A stretch of 64,000 nucleotides of DNA from Candidatus Alistipes faecigallinarum (GCA_019115605.1 DXDG01000014.1:1-64000), one strand, 5' to 3'. Shown: positions 11,022 through 20,031, counted from the first letter of the stretch. Made by a program: numbers and translations. The notes: a model not told the origin generated them from the sequence alone.

Positions 11022-11914
11022 AAACCCGAGAACAACATACCCGAAAACCGCTCCGGATCATCGGCAGGATTCTCTACACGATCCTGCTCGTTGCCGTCAT
11101 CGCCTTCTGGGCTCCCTACTTCGTCCGCGCATTTTTCTGCGACCAGTTTGTTGTTCCCTCCGAATCGATGCTCCCGACACTGGTCCCCGGAGACCGGATT
11201 CTGGTCAATAAACTCATCGCCGGAGCACGTATCTACACGAAATTCGACTTTTCGGAAGGTGCTGCCCTGCATTCGTTCCGCCTTCCGGGCTTCAGAAAGG
11301 TCCGCGTAAACGATATCGTGGTCTTCAATGTTCCCCAAGGTTATAACCGGGACAAAATAGAGTTTAGAATCAACTATGTCTACGCCAAACGCTGCATCGG
11401 CACTCCGGGAGACAGCATCTCGATCCGAAACGGCTATTTCCGGAACAACCGCTGGAAGGGTTTCATCGGAGACACCGTACGGCAACGCGTCCTCGCCCAA
11501 ATGCCCGATTCACTCTTCTCTCCGTATGTATTGAGGTCCATGCCCTTCGACGATCACCTCTTCGGCTGGACCATCAAAAACATGGGTCCTCTCTATGTTC
11601 CCCGGGCCGGCGACAGCATCCCGCTCGACCTGCACCACTTCAAACTCTACAGACAAGTCATCGAATACGAAACGGGAAAGGTACTCTCCTTCGAAAATGG
11701 GGCCCGTCTTGACGGAACACCGATCAATGGCTATACGTTCCGCAAAAACTACTACTTTTTCTGCGGCGACAACGCTCCCGATTCAAAAGACAGCCGCTAC
11801 TGGGGCTTCGCTCCCGAAGAATTTATCATCGGCGTAGTCAAACGCATCTCCTATTCGCAGGATCCCGCAACCGCACAGCGAAGACCCGACAGAACCTGGA
11901 AAAAAGTACAATAA
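11018..11914 (+). CDS. lepB: Signal peptidase I (S26)
   Basis: N-terminal TM, VPSESMLPTLVPGDRILVNK catalytic Ser motif, GDNAPDSKDSRYWGF motif. Confidence 0.9.
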   Translation: MKTREQHTRKPLRIIGRILYTILLVAVIAFWAPYFVRAFFCDQFVVPSESMLPTLVPGDRILVNKLIAGARIYTKFDFSEGAALHSFRLPGFRKVRVNDIVVFNVPQGYNRDKIEFRINYVYAKRCIGTPGDSISIRNGYFRNNRWKGFIGDTVRQRVLAQMPDSLFSPYVLRSMPFDDHLFGWTIKNMGPLYVPRAGDSIPLDLHHFKLYRQVIEYETGKVLSFENGARLDGTPINGYTFRKNYYFFCGDNAPDSKDSRYWGFAPEEFIIGVVKRISYSQDPATAQRRPDRTWKKVQ

Positions 11915-11993
11915 CCCGTTACGCCGCAAAAAGAGAGGATGCCCCGCCACCGGCGGAACATCCTCTCACCCACAATTTACAAACCCACTTCAA

Positions 11994-12365
11994 TCAGTCG
12001 AGGACCTCATCCGTGCAGGGAAGGTCCTGCTCCTGCTCGGACGCCGGCATCGGCGCTCCGGAGGGAAGCAGCTCGCCGCTCTCGGAGAAGAGAGCCGTGC
12101 GCTTCGCACCATCCCGGTCGGTCAGGGAGATCCGGAAGGTCTTTACCCCGTCGGCAGCCGTCCTGACAGCGGCCTCGGAGATCGACGAACCCGGGAAATT
12201 GCTCTCCACGGCCTCCGCGACGGCTGTCGGAAGGTCCTTCACGTCGATCGGCGAAAAATCGTCTGCGGCAATCTGAACTGCCGGCGACATCGTTGCGTCC
12301 TGCGCTGCCCATGCGGCCGTCCCCGCTGCGAGGAAAAGAGCCGCTACCAAAAACAACTTTTTCAT
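11994..12365 (-). CDS. Small secreted PepSY-like periplasmic protein
   Basis: Signal peptide MKKLFLVAALFLAAGTAAWA; PepSY-like pattern in the mature part. Confidence 0.65.
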   Translation of the reverse strand: MKKLFLVAALFLAAGTAAWAAQDATMSPAVQIAADDFSPIDVKDLPTAVAEAVESNFPGSSISEAAVRTAADGVKTFRISLTDRDGAKRTALFSESGELLPSGAPMPASEQEQDLPCTDEVLD

Positions 12366-12465
12366 AATCCCACATTTGTTTCGTTCAACACTTGGTTATT
12401 CCGGTACAAACTCATGAGTCGGTTCACATCGACAAGGCTCAAAGCCTGCGCCAAAACGGAGAAAA

Positions 12466-12500
12466 CCCGTCAAAAGGCTCGTTTTCAGCTTATTGACGGG
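12466..12500 (-). terminator. Candidate rho-independent terminator downstream of polA
   Basis: CCCGTCAA...TTGACGGG perfect 8-bp stem, followed on the minus strand by TTTTCT. Confidence 0.55.
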
Positions 12501-12636
12501 CCATGCCAGAATTCGGTTCCGGCCGCGGAACGGGTATTTTCTCCACAGGGTTGTGGAATCGCTTCCCACCGCGGGGCAGCAGGCGGGGCAGGGGAGAGGG
12601 GATGAGAGGGCGCAGCAGGCGGGCGGGGTAGAGGGG

Positions 12637-12729
12637 TTCGGGCGGGGAAGTTCGGGCGGAGGTTCGGGCGGAAGTTCGGGCGGAGTAGCAGGAGGCTCTC
12701 CGGGGCGACCTGGGCGACCTGGGCGAGTA
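12637..12729. repeat. G-rich minisatellite: TTCGGGCGG(N3-5) x4, then GGGCGACCT x2-3
   Basis: TTCGGGCGG at 12637, 12651, 12663, 12675; GGGCGACCT at 12703 and 12712, gggcgagta at 12721. Confidence 0.85.
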
Positions 12730-12850
12730 AGGGGCGGGGATACCGCGGAGACGCCGCGGGAAAGGAAGGACAGCAAGATACAGCGCCGAGGGCGGCGGGG
12801 GGTGTGTGGGCGGGCGGGGAGTGCGGCCTTCCGCACCCCGCCGCGCCGGA

Positions 12851-15847
12851 TCAGTGGGCTTCGAGCCAGTTGCGGCCGACGCCCGCCTCGGCAATCAGGC
12901 GCACCTTGAGCTGTGCGGCCTGCTCCATGCTCTCCGTCACGATGCGCCGCACCTGCTCCTCCTCCGTGCGCAGCATATCGACGACCAGTTCGTCGTGCAC
13001 CTGCAGGATCACCCGCGAACGGATCCCCTCCTCGGCGAAGCGCCGGTGGACGCGGATCATGGCGATCTTCATGATGTCGGCCGCCGAGCCCTGGATCGGG
13101 GCGTTCACGGCGTTGCGCTCGGCGAGTCCCCGCGCCACGGCGTTGTGCGACGAGATGTCGTTCAGGTAACGGCGCCGCCCGAAGATCGTCGCGACGTAAC
13201 CGTCGCGGCGTGCCTGCTCGACGACGCGCTCCATATACTCCTTCACCTTCGGGTAGGAGGCGAAGTAACCGTCGATCAGTTCACGGGCCTCCTTGCGCGG
13301 AATCTCCAGCCGCTGGCTCAACCCGAAGGCCGAAATGCCGTAGATGATGCCGAAATTGGCCGTCTTGGCCCGCCGCCGCTCCTCGGGCGTTACCTCCGCG
13401 AGGGATTTGCCGAAGAGCCGTGCGGCCGTCGCGGCGTGGATATCCTCGCCGTGCTCGAAGGCCGCGATGAGCGCCTCGTCGCCCGAGAGGTGCGCCATCA
13501 GGCGCAACTCGACCTGGCTGTAGTCGGCCGAGAGCAGCAGGTGGTCGTCGTCCGAGGGGATGAAGGCCTCGCGGATGCGGCGCCCCAGGGCGTCGCGCAC
13601 GGGGATGTTCTGCAGGTTGGGATTGGTCGAGGAGAGGCGCCCCGTAGCCGTTACGGCCTGGTTGAACGACGTGTGGATCCGGCCCGTGCGGCGGTTCACC
13701 AGCTGCGGCAGCGCCTCGACATAGGTCGAAAGGAGCTTCTTCACGCCGCGGTATTCGAGCACCAGATCGACGATGCGGTGCTTGCGGGCGAAGCCCTGCA
13801 GGTACTCCTCGTCGGTGCAGAACTGCTTGGTGCGCGTCATCTTGGGCTTCTCGGCGATGCGCATCTTGGCAAAGAGCACCTCGCCCAGCTGCCGCGTGGA
13901 GTTGATGTTGAGCGTCGGCTCCCCGGCCTCGGCACGCACCGCGGCCTCCAGCTCGGCCAGGCGGCGGTTCAGCTCCACGGCATACTCGGCCAGCGCCGCC
14001 GTGTCGATGCGCACGCCCGCCATCTCGATGTCGGCCAGCACCTCGATCATCGGCTCCTCGATCTCGAAGTAGAGGTCCCGCAGGCCGATCCGCTCGACCA
14101 TCGGATAGAGCACCTGCTTGAGCTGCAGCGTGATGTCGGCATCCTCGGCGGCATACTCCTTCACGCGCTCGACATTCACCAGATCCATCGTCAGCTGCTT
14201 CTGCCCGCGGCCGATGAGCGTCTCGATCTCGATGGGCCGGTAGCCCAGGTAGCGTTCCGCGAGGGCATTCATGTTGTGGCGCGACTCGGGGTCGAGCAGG
14301 TAGTGGAGGATCATCGTGTCGTACTTCGGACCCCGCACGGCGATGCCCAGGCGGCGCAGGACCATCAGGTCGAACTTGATGTTCTGGCCGATCTTCGCCA
14401 CCTTTTCATCCTCGAACAGCGGCCGGAGGATGTCGGCGTATTCGGCCGCCGCGGCCTCCGGGAAGGGGATGTACCACGCACGGCGGGGCTCCACGGCCAG
14501 CGACAGGCCGACGATGCGGTCGTTGAAGATATCGAGCCCCGTGGTCTCCGTATCGAAGCAGAACTCCGCGTGGCGGGCCACCTCCGAGACCACCCCGCAC
14601 AGCTGCGCGGCACTCTCGACGAGAAGATACTCGTGGGGCGTGTCCTGCGCCGTGCGGAAGAGGGGCTCCTGCGGCTCGTCGGAGGCGGCTTCCGGGGCCG
14701 CGGGGCCGGCGGCGGAGGCAGCGAAAGCGGCGGCCGGAGTTGTCGCGGAGGCTGCGGCCGGAGTTGCCGCGGAGGCTGCGGCCGGGGTTGCGGCCGGGGT
14801 TGCGGCCGGGGTTGTCGCGGCGACAGGTGCCGCGGGAGACGGTCCGACCGGATCGCCGAAGAGGGTGCCCTGACCCGCGAGGGCCGCACGGCGCGCCGCC
14901 GCGGACTTCGCACGGGCCATCTCGGCCAGCTGCCGCTGATCCTCCTGGCGCGGTCCGTCGGGCAGGGGATCGGCCGGCGCGAGGTTCGCCAGGTCGTTGA
15001 GGAAGGCCCGGAAGTCGAGCTCGGCAAAGAGGGCCCGCAGCGCGTCGAGGTGCGGCGCGCAGACCGTGAGCTCCTCCTCGCTGAGGGTAACCGGCACGTC
15101 GAGGCGGATCGTCGTGAGCTGCTTGGCCAGCAGCAGGCGGTCGCCCCAGGCGGCGATCTTCTCGCCCTGGCGTCCCTTGATCTGCGGCGCCGCGGCAAGG
15201 ATCTGCTCGACGGTGCCCCACTGCTGAACCAGTTTGCAGGCCCCCTTCTCGCCGATGCCCGGCACGCCGGGAATGTTGTCCGAGGCGTCGCCCCACAGCG
15301 CCAGGATGTCGCGCACGAGCACCGGGTCGTCGATGCCGTAGCGCGCGCGGATCTCCTCGCGGCCGATGAGCTCGATCGCCCCGTCGGAGCCCTTCTGCTT
15401 GTAGATGCGGCAATGGTCGCGCACGAGCTGCCCGTAGTCCTTGTCGGGCGTTACCATGTAGACGTCGTAACCCGCGGCGACGCCCTGCTGCGAGAGGGTG
15501 CCGATCACGTCGTCGGCCTCATAACCCGCCACTTCGAGGATCGGGATGCACATCCCTTCGAGCGCCCGCTTGATGTAGGGCACCGAGAGGATGATATCCT
15601 CGGGCGTCTCGGCCCGGTTGGCCTTGTATTCGGGGTAGAGCTCACGGCGGAAGCTCCCGCCGGGAGGATCGAACGCCACGCCCAGCAGGTCGGGATGCTC
15701 GCGCTTCTGGATGTCGCGCAGGAACTTCACAAAGCCGAAGACCACCGAGGTGTTCATGCCGTTGCGGTTGCGCATGGGACGTCCCAGAAAGGCATAGTAG
15801 TATTTGAATATCAGCGCGTAGGCGTCTACCAGAAAGAGTTTTTTCAT
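12851..15847 (-). CDS. polA: DNA polymerase I (5'-3' exo, 3'-5' exo and polymerase domains)
   Basis: 998 aa; SADYSQVELRLMAHLSGD, KTANFGIIYGISAFGLSQRL and QVHDELV motifs. Confidence 0.97.
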   Translation of the reverse strand: MKKLFLVDAYALIFKYYYAFLGRPMRNRNGMNTSVVFGFVKFLRDIQKREHPDLLGVAFDPPGGSFRRELYPEYKANRAETPEDIILSVPYIKRALEGMCIPILEVAGYEADDVIGTLSQQGVAAGYDVYMVTPDKDYGQLVRDHCRIYKQKGSDGAIELIGREEIRARYGIDDPVLVRDILALWGDASDNIPGVPGIGEKGACKLVQQWGTVEQILAAAPQIKGRQGEKIAAWGDRLLLAKQLTTIRLDVPVTLSEEELTVCAPHLDALRALFAELDFRAFLNDLANLAPADPLPDGPRQEDQRQLAEMARAKSAAARRAALAGQGTLFGDPVGPSPAAPVAATTPAATPAATPAAASAATPAAASATTPAAAFAASAAGPAAPEAASDEPQEPLFRTAQDTPHEYLLVESAAQLCGVVSEVARHAEFCFDTETTGLDIFNDRIVGLSLAVEPRRAWYIPFPEAAAAEYADILRPLFEDEKVAKIGQNIKFDLMVLRRLGIAVRGPKYDTMILHYLLDPESRHNMNALAERYLGYRPIEIETLIGRGQKQLTMDLVNVERVKEYAAEDADITLQLKQVLYPMVERIGLRDLYFEIEEPMIEVLADIEMAGVRIDTAALAEYAVELNRRLAELEAAVRAEAGEPTLNINSTRQLGEVLFAKMRIAEKPKMTRTKQFCTDEEYLQGFARKHRIVDLVLEYRGVKKLLSTYVEALPQLVNRRTGRIHTSFNQAVTATGRLSSTNPNLQNIPVRDALGRRIREAFIPSDDDHLLLSADYSQVELRLMAHLSGDEALIAAFEHGEDIHAATAARLFGKSLAEVTPEERRRAKTANFGIIYGISAFGLSQRLEIPRKEARELIDGYFASYPKVKEYMERVVEQARRDGYVATIFGRRRYLNDISSHNAVARGLAERNAVNAPIQGSAADIMKIAMIRVHRRFAEEGIRSRVILQVHDELVVDMLRTEEEQVRRIVTESMEQAAQLKVRLIAEAGVGRNWLEAH

Positions 15848-15904
15848 CGCTTGCGGGGTATGGGTGCCGCTCTGTGCGGCGGGTGTCAGAATCCTCGGCG
15901 TTTT

Positions 15905-16360
15905 TCAGAATCCGTTCTCCTCGGCGAACCACTCGGCAAACGAGGTCGCCGTCTCGTGGAGCCGGAGGGCGTGGAGCCGCACCCCCTCGGGCAGGCGCGC
16001 GGCGATGCGGCGGGCGAAGTCGTCGAGCATGTTCTCGCACGTGGGCTGGTAGGGCACGCAGACGATGTTGCCGAAGCGCGCCGCAAGCTGTTCGCGCAGC
16101 GCGCGCCCCTCGTCCGAGCCGCGCAGCACCAGCGCGTGGTCGAATGTCGAAACCACCTCCTCCTGCACGATGCGCTTGAGGATGCCGAAGTCCATCACCA
16201 TGCCGTATTTCGGGTCGCGGGGATCCTCCGAAGGGTGCCCCTTGACCGTGACGAAGAGCCGGTAGGAGTGTCCGTGGATCTCGCGGCACGGCCCGTCGTA
16301 TCCGTCGAGGGCGTGTGCCGCCTCGAACGAAAATTCCTTGGTCAGTCGGATTGTTGCCAT
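15905..16360 (-). CDS. queD: 6-carboxytetrahydropterin synthase
   Basis: FSFEAAHALDGYDGPCREIHGHSYRL zinc-binding motif. Confidence 0.93.
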   Translation of the reverse strand: MATIRLTKEFSFEAAHALDGYDGPCREIHGHSYRLFVTVKGHPSEDPRDPKYGMVMDFGILKRIVQEEVVSTFDHALVLRGSDEGRALREQLAARFGNIVCVPYQPTCENMLDDFARRIAARLPEGVRLHALRLHETATSFAEWFAEENGF

Positions 16361-16425
16361 AGGGCAAAGATACGAAATAATTCGGTTTTGCCGCTGCCCG
16401 AACGGGGAAGCCCCGCCGCCGCCGT

Positions 16426-16458
16426 AAAAAAAAGATCCGGAAACGGCGTTTCCGGATC
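16426..16458 (-). terminator. Rho-independent terminator, sppA side
   Basis: GATCCGGAAAC-GGC-GTTTCCGGATC perfect 11-bp stem followed by T8 on the minus strand. Confidence 0.85.
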
Positions 16459-16461
16459 GTA

Positions 16462-16578
16462 CGGGTTGCGGGTTTTGCGAGTTGTAAGCTGCGGGGCCCG
16501 GTTGCAGGGCCGGGTTGCAGACTGCGGGTTGCAGACTGCGGGACCCGGGTTGCGGGCCCGGGTTGCGGGGCCGGGAGC
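16462..16578. repeat. GGGTTGC(A/G)G-type minisatellite between the sppA stop and its terminator
   Basis: GGGTTGCAGACTGC x2, CCCGGGTTGCGGG x2 and related units. Confidence 0.8.
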
Positions 16579-18360
16579 CTACTGCAGCTCGACCTTCCAG
16601 GGCGTGTACATCAGGATGCCCTGCAGGCGCGTCGCCTCGCGGACCTTTTCGTATTCGCCCATGACGGAAGCCAGCTCCGAGCGGGTGAAGAGCTTGCGCA
16701 CGCTGACATTCATCGCCGTGAGCATGGCCGCCAGGCCCGAGGGGGTTTCGAGCACCTCCACGACGCGGTAGTCCGTCAGCCCGGCCTTGTCCACGGCCAG
16801 GGCGATGGCCGTCTTCAGGCCGCCCAGGGCATCGACCAGTCCGATTTCGAGGGCATCCGCACCCGACCAGACACGGCCGCCGGCGATCTCCAGCACCCGC
16901 TCCACGGGGAGGTTGCGGCCCTCTGCGACATGGCCCGTAAAGGTCGTGTAGACCTTGTCCACGCCCCGCATGATCGAGGCCCGCTCGGACGGCGTCAGCG
17001 CCGTGTAGGAGCCCATGCCCGCCGAGGTGTTGCTCCGCACGCCGTCGAGCGTGATGCCCAGCTTGTTCTTCAGGGCGTCGATCGGGTTGAGGAACATGCC
17101 GAAGACGCCGATCGAGCCGGTGAGCGTCGTGCGGTCGGCGACGATCACGTCGGCCGGGCAGGAGATGTAGTAGCCGCCGCTCGCGGCATAGGAGCCCATC
17201 GACACCACGACGGGTTTCTCGGCCCGCAGCAGCTCCATCTCGCGCCAGATGACATCCGAGGCCAGGGCGCTGCCGCCCGGCGAATTGACCCGCACGACAA
17301 CGGCCTTCACGGCGTCGTCCTCGCGAAGCTCGCGCAGCTGCGCGGCCAGCGAGTTGCCGTAGACGGCGTCGCCCGAGCCGTGGCCGTCGACAATCTGCCC
17401 GTCGGCATAGAGGATCGCCACGCGGTCGGCCCCGAGGTTGCTCACGTCGGGACCCACCATCGACGCGTAGTCGCCCAGCGAGATGAAGTCGCAGTCGCCC
17501 TCCTCGTCGGTCGCCACGCCCAGCTCGGCGAAGACCTCGCGCATCTGGTCCTCATAGACCACCCCGTCGACAAAGCCCTCGCGCAGGGCATCCTCCGGAA
17601 GCGAGACGGCCAGCGCGTCGGTCAGATGCTGCATCTTCACCGAGTCGATGCCGCGGGCACGGGCCACATCGCCCGAGATCGTGCCCCAGAGCGAATTGAC
17701 CAGTTCCTGCATCTGCTCGCGGTTGGCGTCCGACATGCGGTCGAGGATGTAGGGCTCCACGGCGCTCTTGTAGCGGCAGGCCGTCGGGCGGAAGACCTCG
17801 GCCTTGAGGTCCAGCTTGTCGAAGAGCCCCTTGTAGAACATCAGGCTCGCCGAGAGACCCGACCAGTCCATGCCTCCCTCGGGCTGGATGTAGATCCTAT
17901 CGGCCACCGACGCCAGGTAGTACTGTCCCTGCGAATAGACCTCGTTGTAGGCGACGATGAACTTGCCGCTGGCCTTGAAGGCCGCCAGCGCCTCGCGAAG
18001 CTCCTCCAGCACGGCCGTGCCGGCCACGCCGCCGCCGCCGTTCATGCGCAGGTAGATGCCGCGGATGCGCTCGTCGTCCTGCGCCGCCTCGATGGCCCGC
18101 AGGGCGCTGAAGAGCGACAGCTGCGGCGTGCGCTGCAGCGTCGCCAGGTCGAGACCCGCCAGCGGGTCGTTCGACGGGGCGTCGGTGATCACCTCCGAAA
18201 GGTCGATGCGCAGCACCGCCTCGGAGGGTACCTCGACGGCCGTCTTCGCGGAGAAGACTCCCACGAGGCCCGCCAGAAGGACAAAGCCGAAGAAAAAGAA
18301 GAGAAAGGCCCCCACCAAAACAGCAAGCAGGCTGGCCAGAAAGGTCTTGAAGAAATTCAT
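16579..18360 (-). CDS. sppA: Signal peptide peptidase SppA, 67K type
   Basis: 593 aa, VNSPGGSALASDVIWREM and SMGSYAASGGYYISCPAD motifs. Confidence 0.95.
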   Translation of the reverse strand: MNFFKTFLASLLAVLVGAFLFFFFGFVLLAGLVGVFSAKTAVEVPSEAVLRIDLSEVITDAPSNDPLAGLDLATLQRTPQLSLFSALRAIEAAQDDERIRGIYLRMNGGGGVAGTAVLEELREALAAFKASGKFIVAYNEVYSQGQYYLASVADRIYIQPEGGMDWSGLSASLMFYKGLFDKLDLKAEVFRPTACRYKSAVEPYILDRMSDANREQMQELVNSLWGTISGDVARARGIDSVKMQHLTDALAVSLPEDALREGFVDGVVYEDQMREVFAELGVATDEEGDCDFISLGDYASMVGPDVSNLGADRVAILYADGQIVDGHGSGDAVYGNSLAAQLRELREDDAVKAVVVRVNSPGGSALASDVIWREMELLRAEKPVVVSMGSYAASGGYYISCPADVIVADRTTLTGSIGVFGMFLNPIDALKNKLGITLDGVRSNTSAGMGSYTALTPSERASIMRGVDKVYTTFTGHVAEGRNLPVERVLEIAGGRVWSGADALEIGLVDALGGLKTAIALAVDKAGLTDYRVVEVLETPSGLAAMLTAMNVSVRKLFTRSELASVMGEYEKVREATRLQGILMYTPWKVELQ

Positions 18361-18403
18361 GTTCCGTATGTGTTTTTGCGGATCATTCCGCCATTCTTTG
18401 GTA

Positions 18404-18432
18404 CAAAGATACGAATATTTTTGAAAAACAAA
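18404..18432 (-). promoter_or_regulatory. Bacteroidota-type promoter of sppA
   Basis: Minus strand TTTG-N17-TATCTTTG (+ strand CAAAGATA 18404-18411, CAAA 18429-18432). Confidence 0.75.
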
Positions 18433-18437
18433 TAAAA

Positions 18438-18456
18438 TTTATCGTTTTTCGATAAA
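18438..18456. promoter_or_regulatory. Palindromic upstream element TTTATCG-TTTTT-CGATAAA
   Basis: 7-bp perfect inverted arms with T5 centre, in the sppA/mrp divergent region. Confidence 0.6.
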
Positions 18457-18495
18457 AAAAGTTGCTTTTCTATATTTAAAATCTAAAATATGCGT

Positions 18496-18503
18496 TATCT
18501 TTG
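18496..18503 (+). promoter_or_regulatory. -7 element TATCTTTG, likely mrp promoter
   Basis: Exact TAnnTTTG match about 390 bp upstream of the mrp start. Confidence 0.6.
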
Positions 18504-18564
18504 TCCGCAGAGCCCGGCCGGGACGCCGCGGGGCGGACCGGAAGGATCCCGGGGACGGCGGAGG

Positions 18565-18805
18565 GATGACCGGGTGGCGGACCGCGGAGGAATCCCGGAG
18601 CCGGCAGATGGATGACCGGGTGGCGGACCGCGGGGAAATCCCGAAGCCGGCAAGATAATAGATGACCGGACGGAATGGCCGGGTCGGATGGCCGGGTCGG
18701 ATGGCCGGAGCCGATCGAAAGACTGGCAGCCGGGTTGGCGGCAAGTTCGGCGACAGGTCCGGCGGCAAGTTCGGCGGCAAGTTCGGCGGCAAGTTCGGCG
18801 GCAGG
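18565..18805. repeat. Composite minisatellite (46-50 bp, 13 bp and 12 bp units) in the mrp leader
   Basis: GATGACCGG... at 18565, 18611, 18661; GGCCGGGTCGGAT tandem; GGCGGCAAGTTC 12-bp tandem 18736-18805. Confidence 0.85.
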
Positions 18806-18892
18806 CCGCGACTGATCCGGCAGCCGGGTAGAGATATTGGAAAAAAACGCGGGGAGCGACCCCGCGACGAAACCTTTCAGAAAGGAATACGT

Positions 18893-19948
18893 ATGGAAGA
18901 GAAGATAAGGGAGCTGCTCTCCACGATCGTTCACCCCGAGACGGGGAAGAACCTTGTCGAGAGCGGTTTCATCGAACACACGGCAGCGGCCGGCGGCAAG
19001 GTTACCGTCGTGCTGCGCTTTGCCAAGAGCCGCGACCCCTTTGCGGTGAAGATCAAGAACCAGACCGAAGAGCTGCTGCGCGGAGCCTTTCCCGACGCCG
19101 AGGTGCTCGTGGTGGTCAAGGAGGGGGGTGCGGCGCCGCGTCCCGAGCCGAAGCTCCACACGACGACGGGCGGCATCGCCCATGTGATCGCCGTCGCCTC
19201 GGGCAAGGGCGGCGTGGGCAAATCGACCGTTACGGCCAACCTCGCCCTCACGCTGCGCAACATGGGCTACCGTGTCGGGGTGCTCGACGCCGACATCTAC
19301 GGGCCTTCGCAGCCCAAGATGTTCGGTTGCGAGGGTTACCTCCCGGAGGCGGTGCGCGAAGGCGACGAGGACCGCATCCTCCCGGCCGAGGCGATGGATA
19401 TCCGCCTCATGTCGATCGGCTTCTTCATCAAACCCACCGACGCGCTGCTCTGGCGCGGTGCGATGGCCGTCAGCGCCCTGAAGCAGATGATTCACCAGAC
19501 GCGCTGGGGAACGCTTGACTTCCTGCTTGCGGACCTGCCTCCCGGCACGGGCGACGTCCACCTGTCGATCATCGGCGAACTCAGGATCGACGCCGCGGTG
19601 ATCGTCTCCACGCCCCAGCAGGTGGCCGTGGCCGACGTGGTGCGGGGCGTCGAGATGTTCCGCAACGAGAATGTCCGTATTCCGGTGGCGGGTATCATCG
19701 AAAACATGGCGTGGTTCACCCCCGCGGAGCTGCCCAATAACCGCTACTACCTCTTCGGACGCGGCGGCGCCAGGGCCTATGCCGAACGAAGCGGCGTGGA
19801 GTTCCTCGGCGAGATTCCGATCGTGCAGTCGATCATGGAGGGCAGCGACGAGGGCCGCCCGGCCGTCGAGACGCAGCCGCTGGTCGAGGCCTGCTACCGC
19901 GGTATCGCCGAGCGCATCGTCGCCAGCGTGATGAAAAAGGAGCGGTAG
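18893..19948 (+). CDS. Mrp/NBP35-family ATP-binding Fe-S carrier
   Basis: ASGKGGVGKSTVTANLALTLR Walker A motif; start chosen at ATG 18893 with AAAGGA upstream. Confidence 0.93.
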   Translation: MEEKIRELLSTIVHPETGKNLVESGFIEHTAAAGGKVTVVLRFAKSRDPFAVKIKNQTEELLRGAFPDAEVLVVVKEGGAAPRPEPKLHTTTGGIAHVIAVASGKGGVGKSTVTANLALTLRNMGYRVGVLDADIYGPSQPKMFGCEGYLPEAVREGDEDRILPAEAMDIRLMSIGFFIKPTDALLWRGAMAVSALKQMIHQTRWGTLDFLLADLPPGTGDVHLSIIGELRIDAAVIVSTPQQVAVADVVRGVEMFRNENVRIPVAGIIENMAWFTPAELPNNRYYLFGRGGARAYAERSGVEFLGEIPIVQSIMEGSDEGRPAVETQPLVEACYRGIAERIVASVMKKER

Positions 19949-20031
19949 GCGGAGCAATTCCGAACAGACAAAGCGGAGCCATCCCGAACGGATCAAACGG
20001 ATGAAATGAACGGACAGCGGGGGATACGGAG

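Noticed and set aside
12396-12836. Proline-rich (PGRPGRPGEPP..) ORF on the minus strand
   Set aside because: Produced by the minisatellite; no start context or promoter evidence.
12806-16771. 1321-aa + strand ORF
   Set aside because: Antisense to polA and queD; typical mirror ORF in GC-rich DNA.
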